Below are positions 47,321 through 52,184 of a stretch of DNA of 52,184 nucleotides, piece after piece. The stretch spans positions 1-52,184 of the forward strand of contig NZ_JAINDZ010000032.1 in NCBI RefSeq assembly GCF_019802345.1, read 5' to 3'. The DNA comes from Methylosinus sp. Sm6 (lineage in GTDB: Bacteria > Pseudomonadota > Alphaproteobacteria > Rhizobiales > Beijerinckiaceae). How positions within the stretch are numbered: the stretch's first letter is position 1; each line of letters starts with the position of its first letter. A program made the position numbers and the translations under genes. The notes under the pieces are model-generated. The model made no database searches and had not been told where the DNA came from. It saw only the letters and a list, made by a program, of their open reading frames with translations.

Positions 47321-47442
47321 CCCTCGTCCTGAGGAGCCCGCGAAGCGGGCGTCTCGAAGGACGGCTACACGCGAAACTCCTGCCATTCCGGCCCGCGGCC
47401 GTCCTTCGAGACGCCGCCTGCGGCGGCTCCTCAGGACGAGGG
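47321..47442. repeat. 122-bp inverted pair (CCCTCGTCCTGAGGAGC family)
   Basis: Left arm 47321-47365 and right arm 47398-47442 are near-perfect inverted copies, differing mainly in the internal hairpin (CCCGCGAAGCGGG versus CCGCCGCAGGCGG). A single copy of the same motif begins at 52110. A simpler hairpin CCTCCCGCGAGCGGGAGG lies at about 47254. Confidence 0.85.
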
Positions 47443-47485
47443 TGCGGGATTTATGCTCGGCTTTTTACGAGATTGCGCCCCGCGC

Positions 47486-47887
47486 TCAGTCGAGCCGCAC
47501 TTCCTGCAGTTTCTTGCGGTTCAGCCGGTCAGATCCGTAGGTGAGATAGCGGATTTCGGTCGGCTGGGTCGCGCCCGGCGCGAGGCAGAAAGAGGGCGAG
47601 GGCGTGAAGCGGCCGTCCGGCCCCGCGAAACAGTCCGAATAGAGCACCTCGCAGTCGAAGGACGTATCCTGCTTGGGCGCGGCGCGCAGCGCGAGGGCGC
47701 GCGCCTTCTCGACGGCGGAAGCGCAGACGGAGGCCTCGAAGCCGAGGGCGCGGCACTGCTGCGTCGTCGCCATCAGCGTTCCGCCGGAGGCGCAGGCCGG
47801 CGTGCGGCGCAGGACGAAATACCAGGTCGCGGCGCCGAGGACGACGAGCGTCGCGGCGGCGACGAACAGGAATGAGGGGCGGGCCAT
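47486..47887 (-). CDS. DUF1190-like small secreted or membrane-anchored protein
   Basis: 133 aa with an N-terminal membrane helix (FLFVAAATLVVLGAATWYFV) and a Cys-rich outer part: ACASGG, QQCRALG, SVCASAVEKA, FDCEVLYSDCFAG, SFCLAPG. The spacing around QQC..., A..C and CE..YSDC recalls DUF1190 (YgiB-like) proteins, which are of unknown function. Confidence in the family is moderate. It is convergent with the DUF3108 gene across the repeat pair. Confidence 0.65.
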   Translation of the reverse strand: MARPSFLFVAAATLVVLGAATWYFVLRRTPACASGGTLMATTQQCRALGFEASVCASAVEKARALALRAAPKQDTSFDCEVLYSDCFAGPDGRFTPSPSFCLAPGATQPTEIRYLTYGSDRLNRKKLQEVRLD

Positions 47888-48088
47888 TGCTTCTGCTCCA
47901 GGCGAGACGTTTTCTTGCCGCCGCGCCTCTCTATCCGCCGGGGGCGGGGCGCGGCAAGGGCGTCGCGCCGATCGTCCTCGGCCAGGACGGTCGCCAAAGA
48001 CCGCCGCAGCGCGCTATTTGATAAAGGGCTCGATACGGCGCGGGGAGCTCACGCTCGTCGCCGTGGATCAAACGTCCGAGGCGGCGAG

Positions 48089-51000
48089 ATGCAGGGCTTG
48101 ACCAGCGCCGAGGCGCGCGCGCGTCTGCTGAGATTTGGGCCGAACACGCTGCCCGAGCCGCGGCCGCCGTCGATTCTTTCCGTGTTCCTGCGGCAGTTTC
48201 TCAGTCCGCTCATCTATATTCTGGTCGCGGCGGCGCTCGTCGCGCTCCTCATCGGCGACGCCAAGGACGCGCTGTTCATCGCCATTGTCCTGCTCATCAA
48301 TGGCGTGATCGGCGCCGTGCAGGAATATTCGGCGAGCCGCGCGGCGGCGGCGCTGCGGGAGCAGGATCAGCCGCATGCGCTCGTCATTCGCGACGGCGTG
48401 CGCATGGACATCGATGCGCGCGAGCTCGTTCCCGGCGATTGCGCGCTGCTCGAGGCCGGGCGGCGCGCGCCGGCCGACATTCGACTCGTCGAGGCCGACG
48501 ATCTGCGCTGCGACGAATCGCTGCTCACCGGCGAGTCTCTGCCGGTGCGCAAGGCGCCGCAAACGGCGCCGTTCGGGCGCGAGGCGGAGCGCTCCGGCAT
48601 GGCTTTCGCCGGCTCCATGGTCACGCGCGGACGCGGGGCCGGCGTGGTGGAGGCGACCGGCCGCGCGACGCAAGTGGGCCGAATCGCCGAGTCGTTGGCC
48701 GAGCCCTCGATCTCGCAGCCGCCGCTGATGATCCGCATGGAGCGCTTCTCGCGCATGGTCGCCATCATCATCGGCGCGGCCATCGCCGTGCTGGCGGCGA
48801 TCGGCTTCGCGCGGCAGATGCCGCTCGTCCAGATCTTCATGATGGCGGTGGGACTCGCGGTCGCCGCCATTCCGGAGGGCCTGCCCGTCGCCATTTCGGT
48901 CGCGCTCGCGATCGGCATGCGCCGCATGGCCAAGGCCAATGTCATCGTGCGCAGAATGCCGGCGGTCGAGGCGCTCGGCTCCTGCACGATGATCGCCTCC
49001 GACAAGACCGGCACGCTCACGCTCAACCAGCTGACGGTCACGACGATCGCTCTGCCCGACGGCACGGTGCTGACCTGCGAGCCGGACGGAGAAACGCTCG
49101 CCCGCGAATCCGGCGCGGCCGATGCCGCCGGCGAGCGCGCCGATCTCCTGGTGGCGGCGCTGCTGCGCGCCGCGGCGCTGCCCAATGAGGCGGAGATCTG
49201 GCAGGAGCGGGAAGGCATGCGGACCGTGGGCGACACTGTCGATGTCGCGCTGCTCGTCGCCGCACATCGCGGCGGCGTTCCGCACGACGCGCTGCGCGAG
49301 CGCTATCCGCTCATCAAGCGCATTCCCTATGAGCCGGACATTCGCTACGCGGCCTCCTTCCATCGGCACGAGCAGGTCGGAACCGTGCGCGTGTTCGCCA
49401 AGGGCGCGCCGGAGGCGCTGATCCCGATGGCGAGCCGGATGGATGTCGGCGGCGAGGCGGTCCCGATCGACCGCGACGCGATCATCGCGCAGAAGGACGC
49501 GATGTCGGCGCAGGGGCTGCGCGTGCTCGCCTTCGTCGAGGGCGAGGTCGCGGCCGAGCCCGACGGCGAGTACGGCCCCGGCCATCTCGACAATCTCGTC
49601 TTCCTCGGCCTCGCCGGCATGCAGGACCCGCTGCGCCCGGAGGCTAGGCGCGCCATTCGCGCGTGCTACGGGGCCGGCGTCGAGGTCGCGATGGTGACGG
49701 GCGATTCGGCCGGAACGGCGGCCGCCGTCGCCGAGCAGGCGGGCATGGAGTTCACGCCCGAGCAGGTCGTGACCGGCGCCGATGTGCGGCGCGCGGAGGA
49801 ACTGGGCGAGGCGACGCTCGACGAGCTCACGCGCCGCGCGCGCGTCTATGCGCGGGTGGAGCCGATCCAGAAGCTCGCCATCGTCCTGTCGCTCGCGCGC
49901 AATGGCCATTTCGTGGCGGTGACCGGCGACGGCGTCAATGACGCGCCGGCGCTCAAGCATGCGCATGTCGGCGTCGCCATGGGCAAGCATGGCACGGATG
50001 TCGCCAAGGAGAGCGCCGACATCATCGTCGCCGACGATAATTTCGCCTCCATCGTGCGCGGCGTGCGGGAGGGCCGCGTCGCCTATTCCAATATTCGCAA
50101 GGTGATCTTTCTGCTGGTGTCGACCGGCGCGGCGGAGCTTCTGCTGTTCCTGCTGGCGATTCCGCTCGGCATGCCGATGCCGCTGCTGCCGGTGCAATTG
50201 CTCTGGCTCAACCTCGTCACCAATGGCGTGCAGCATGTGGCGCTCGCCGCCGAGAAGCCCGAAGGCGACGAGCTGCGCTATCCGCCGCGCCGGCCGGAGG
50301 AGCCGATCTTCGATCGCGTGATGGTCGAGCGCAATGTCTATTCGGCGATCGTGATGGCCTGCGTCGGCTTCGGCGTGTTCGACTGGCTGCTCGACCATGG
50401 CTATGACGAGGCCCATGCGCGCAATCTTCTGCTGCTGCTGTTCGTGATCTTCGAGAATTTCCAGGCGCTCAACGCGCTGTCGGAGCGGCACTCGGTGTTC
50501 TATCGCAGCCTGCTCGCCAGCCCCTTCCTGCTGGCCAGCGTCGTCGGCGCGCAGGCCATTCATCTCGCGGCCATGCGGTGGCCGCCGCTCGCGGAGCTGC
50601 TGCGGATCGCTCCGGTGACCTTTCGGGAATGGGGCTATCTGATGCTCGCGGGGTCGTCTCTGCTCGTCGTGATCGAAATCGCCAAATGGCTGGGGCGCCG
50701 CCGGGGCCCGCGCGCCGCCGCGCCCATCCGCGCGCCGGCGTGGGGCGTTTCGCAGCGCGCCGAGGCCAAGGATTGGCGATGGGCGGGCCTCGTCGGCAGC
50801 CTCGCCGTCGCCGCGATCGCCGGCTCGCTCTATCTCGCGACGCGGCGCGAGCCGATCCTGGGGCGGGAACCGCCCGGCGCGCCAGCCGAGCGCGCCGTCG
50901 AGGCGCACGGCGTGGTCTCGCTGACGCCGGCGGAGGCGGTGAGGGCCAAAATCGCCGGCGTGCTGGGCTCGGTCGATTGTCCCGTCGGCGCGAGCGTCGC

Positions 51001-51616
51001 AGCCGGGCAGATCTGCGCCCGCATCGATTCCCGCGCCCTCGACACGGCCCTCGCCCAGGCGCGAGAGGCGCGGGACGCGGCGGCCCGCCGCGCCGAGAGC
51101 AGCGACGTGGCGGAGAAGGCGGCGAAGGCGGCGCTGGAGCGCGCCGAGGCCGGCAAGGCCGCGCGCCGGACCGCGCGGGCGCGCGCGGCGCTGTCCCGCG
51201 CGCAGAACCGGCAGGCGCGCGACGCGGCGCAGCTCGAGCGTCGAAAGACCGAGCTCGCAAAGGCGCAGGCCGATCTCGCCGGCGCGGAGATCGTCGCGCC
51301 CATCGCCGGAACAGTGGCGGAGCGCAACGCCGCGCGCGGCCGAACGGTCGCGCCCTCGGACGCCAAGCCATTGTTTCTCATAGAGCCGCAGCGGCCCCTG
51401 CGCGTCGCCGCGACGCTGGACGCGGCGAGCGCGCCCCGGGCGCAGCTGGGCGATCCGGCGCTGGTCTCGATCGGCGGACAGGAGCTGGCCGGAACCGTAG
51501 TCGAGGCCGAGGCGCTCCCGGACGGGGGGCGGCGGATCGTGGTCGCGGCGGAAAAGCCCGAGCCGCCGCCGCCGCCGGGCGCCGAAGCGACGGTGAAAAT
51601 TCGGCCGGCGCCGTGA
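48089..51616 (+). CDS. P-type cation ATPase fused to a HlyD-type membrane-fusion (adaptor) domain
   Basis: 1175 aa in one frame from ATG 48089 (GAGG 7 nt upstream). Residues 1-870 are a type II P-type ATPase: GLTSAEARARLLRFGPNTLP start, TGES at about 146, PEGLP in helix M4 (about 264), DKTGT at 305, GDGVNDAP at about 613, and M6 LLWLNLVTNGVQHVALAAEK, in which an Asn replaces the SERCA Asp (NLVTDG). A further helix (WAGLVGSLAVAAIAGSLYL, about 895-915) is followed by an adaptor: half-lipoyl motif DCPVGASVAAGQICARID, a coiled coil (about 985-1065), second lipoyl half AEIVAPIAGTVAERNAARG, then a beta-barrel. Ten ATPase helices plus one would place the adaptor in the periplasm. The transported ion cannot be told; the lack of CPC argues against copper. 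Confidence 0.9.
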   Translation: MQGLTSAEARARLLRFGPNTLPEPRPPSILSVFLRQFLSPLIYILVAAALVALLIGDAKDALFIAIVLLINGVIGAVQEYSASRAAAALREQDQPHALVIRDGVRMDIDARELVPGDCALLEAGRRAPADIRLVEADDLRCDESLLTGESLPVRKAPQTAPFGREAERSGMAFAGSMVTRGRGAGVVEATGRATQVGRIAESLAEPSISQPPLMIRMERFSRMVAIIIGAAIAVLAAIGFARQMPLVQIFMMAVGLAVAAIPEGLPVAISVALAIGMRRMAKANVIVRRMPAVEALGSCTMIASDKTGTLTLNQLTVTTIALPDGTVLTCEPDGETLARESGAADAAGERADLLVAALLRAAALPNEAEIWQEREGMRTVGDTVDVALLVAAHRGGVPHDALRERYPLIKRIPYEPDIRYAASFHRHEQVGTVRVFAKGAPEALIPMASRMDVGGEAVPIDRDAIIAQKDAMSAQGLRVLAFVEGEVAAEPDGEYGPGHLDNLVFLGLAGMQDPLRPEARRAIRACYGAGVEVAMVTGDSAGTAAAVAEQAGMEFTPEQVVTGADVRRAEELGEATLDELTRRARVYARVEPIQKLAIVLSLARNGHFVAVTGDGVNDAPALKHAHVGVAMGKHGTDVAKESADIIVADDNFASIVRGVREGRVAYSNIRKVIFLLVSTGAAELLLFLLAIPLGMPMPLLPVQLLWLNLVTNGVQHVALAAEKPEGDELRYPPRRPEEPIFDRVMVERNVYSAIVMACVGFGVFDWLLDHGYDEAHARNLLLLLFVIFENFQALNALSERHSVFYRSLLASPFLLASVVGAQAIHLAAMRWPPLAELLRIAPVTFREWGYLMLAGSSLLVVIEIAKWLGRRRGPRAAAPIRAPAWGVSQRAEAKDWRWAGLVGSLAVAAIAGSLYLATRREPILGREPPGAPAERAVEAHGVVSLTPAEAVRAKIAGVLGSVDCPVGASVAAGQICARIDSRALDTALAQAREARDAAARRAESSDVAEKAAKAALERAEAGKAARRTARARAALSRAQNRQARDAAQLERRKTELAKAQADLAGAEIVAPIAGTVAERNAARGRTVAPSDAKPLFLIEPQRPLRVAATLDAASAPRAQLGDPALVSIGGQELAGTVVEAEALPDGGRRIVVAAEKPEPPPPPGAEATVKIRPAP

Positions 51617-51636
51617 GCGACACGTGATTTCGCCGA

Positions 51637-52058
51637 TCAGCTCGCGGTCGAAATTTTACGCGGCCGACCTCCTTTGATCCGTTCTCGCGCGCCGCGGCGG
51701 CCTTCGCGCGTGAGCGCGCCTGGCCGCCCGTGGCGCCGAGCTGCGCGGCCATCCAGCGCCGGGAGCCGAATACGCCCTGCAGGAGCGCCGGCAGATACAC
51801 ATCGGCGTCGAGCTTCGGCTAATGCAGCCCGAGGCCGGCCGGGCTGATCTCGTTTGTGGAAAGGTCGGCCGCCGATGCGTCGGCGAGACCTTCCGCCAGC
51901 CGCGTCGGGAAGGCGACCTGCACGCCCGTGTTCAGATCGATGACGACGCGGCCCGTGCGGCGATCATAGCGCGCGGACACGGCAAAGCCGCTCGCGCGCA
52001 GAGCCTCCGTCCGCTCTTCGGCCTGTCGAACGTCCTGGCTCTCCATTCCGCGCGCCAT
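51637..52058 (-). pseudogene. DUF2442 gene, broken by a stop and a frameshift
   Basis: The first half (ASGFAVSARYDRRTGRVVID, LNTGVQVAFPTRLAEGL, NEISPAGLGLH) is a DUF2442 domain. Just after GLGLH, where relatives have Trp, there is a TAG (51819-51821); reading on gives PKLDADVYLPALLQGVFGSR and RWMAAQLGATGG, which is the normal continuation. A one-base loss near 51668-51675 (AAAGGAGG) then shifts the Gly/Arg/Lys-rich end, which would otherwise finish at 51637. Start 52058 is chosen for AGGGGA just upstream; 52106 is possible. DUF2442 proteins are often near DUF4160 or toxin-like genes; none is seen here. Confidence 0.7.
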
Positions 52059-52109
52059 CAATCCCCTGGCCTCGCAGGGCGATCGGGTGAACGATAAAAT
52101 CCCCAACCC

Positions 52110-52153
52110 TCGTCCTGAGGGGCCGCCGCAGGCGGCGTCTCGAAGGGCGGCCG
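52110..52153. repeat. Single copy of the CCCTCGTCCTGAGG repeat at the window edge
   Basis: CCCTCGTCCTGAGGGGCCGC followed by GCAGGCGGCGTCTCGAAGGG; same family as 47321-47442. A partner copy may lie beyond the window. Confidence 0.75.
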
Positions 52154-52184
52154 CAGGGCGAAATCAAAGGGTTCTCCCCATTGC

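Noticed and set aside
47915-48088. In-frame extension of the P-type ATPase by 58 residues.
   Set aside because: Arg/Ser-rich, no ribosome site, whereas the ATG at 48089 has GAGG; the usual family N-terminus aligns from there.

Overview
The window is about 52 kb of very GC-rich DNA from an alphaproteobacterium, most likely a type II methanotroph of the Methylosinus/Methylocystis group. The best pointer is a PmoD-type copper protein next to a periplasmic PCuAC copper protein, families tied to methane (and ammonia) oxidisers. Supporting evidence: an alphaproteobacterial LexA box (GAAC-N7-GAAC) near ssb, DUF1134/EipA and DUF2865 proteins, and many intergenic palindromic repeats. No pmoCAB, mmo, rRNA or tRNA gene is in the window. 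All genus-level statements are inference from protein families.

Layout. 0-11.4 kb: a secreted trypsin-like protease, an unrecognised 599-aa protein, a HbpS/GlcG-like protein, a periplasmic thioredoxin coupled to a CcdA/DsbD-like reductant transporter, ComEC, a DUF2865 protein, a stand-alone receiver protein and a RhlE-type helicase. 11.5-20.7 kb: an exopolysaccharide locus with an initiating sugar-phosphate transferase, a GT4 glycosyltransferase, a short GumB/Wza-like export lipoprotein, a GumC/Wzc-like co-polymerase with a degenerate nucleotide-binding domain, a GNAT/FemAB-like transferase and a polysaccharide deacetylase. 20.8-24.2 kb: a six-helix membrane protein built of three repeats, a MarR regulator divergent from pmoD, the PCuAC protein, and two tiny single-helix proteins converging on one bidirectional terminator. 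24.3-33 kb: housekeeping genes (DUF1134/EipA, cysQ, acyP, panC, a frameshifted gamma-glutamylcyclotransferase, ssb, OpgD/G, small membrane proteins, a [2Fe-2S] thioredoxin-like ferredoxin, a second RhlE helicase). 33-45.8 kb: clpS-clpA, another GT4 enzyme, uvrA, an MtnC-like phosphatase with an adrenodoxin-type ferredoxin, glnB-glnA and a sulfurtransferase. 45.9-52 kb: YkgJ-like, DUF3108 and DUF1190-like proteins, then a very large P-type ATPase that continues in the same reading frame into a HlyD-type membrane-fusion (periplasmic adaptor) domain, and a decayed DUF2442 gene.

The two most striking things are the P-type ATPase-adaptor fusion (48089-51616), whose topology would let one polypeptide pump a cation and hand it to the periplasm or outer membrane, and the stand-alone pmoD/PCuAC copper module with paired dyad sequences between it and its divergent MarR regulator. 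Several intergenic regions carry palindromic repeats set as inverted pairs (REPIN-like), including a 52-bp element present in two opposed copies 3.2 kb apart. Broken genes include the gamma-glutamylcyclotransferase (one frameshift), a DUF2442 gene (amber stop plus frameshift) and a short DUF1640-like remnant.
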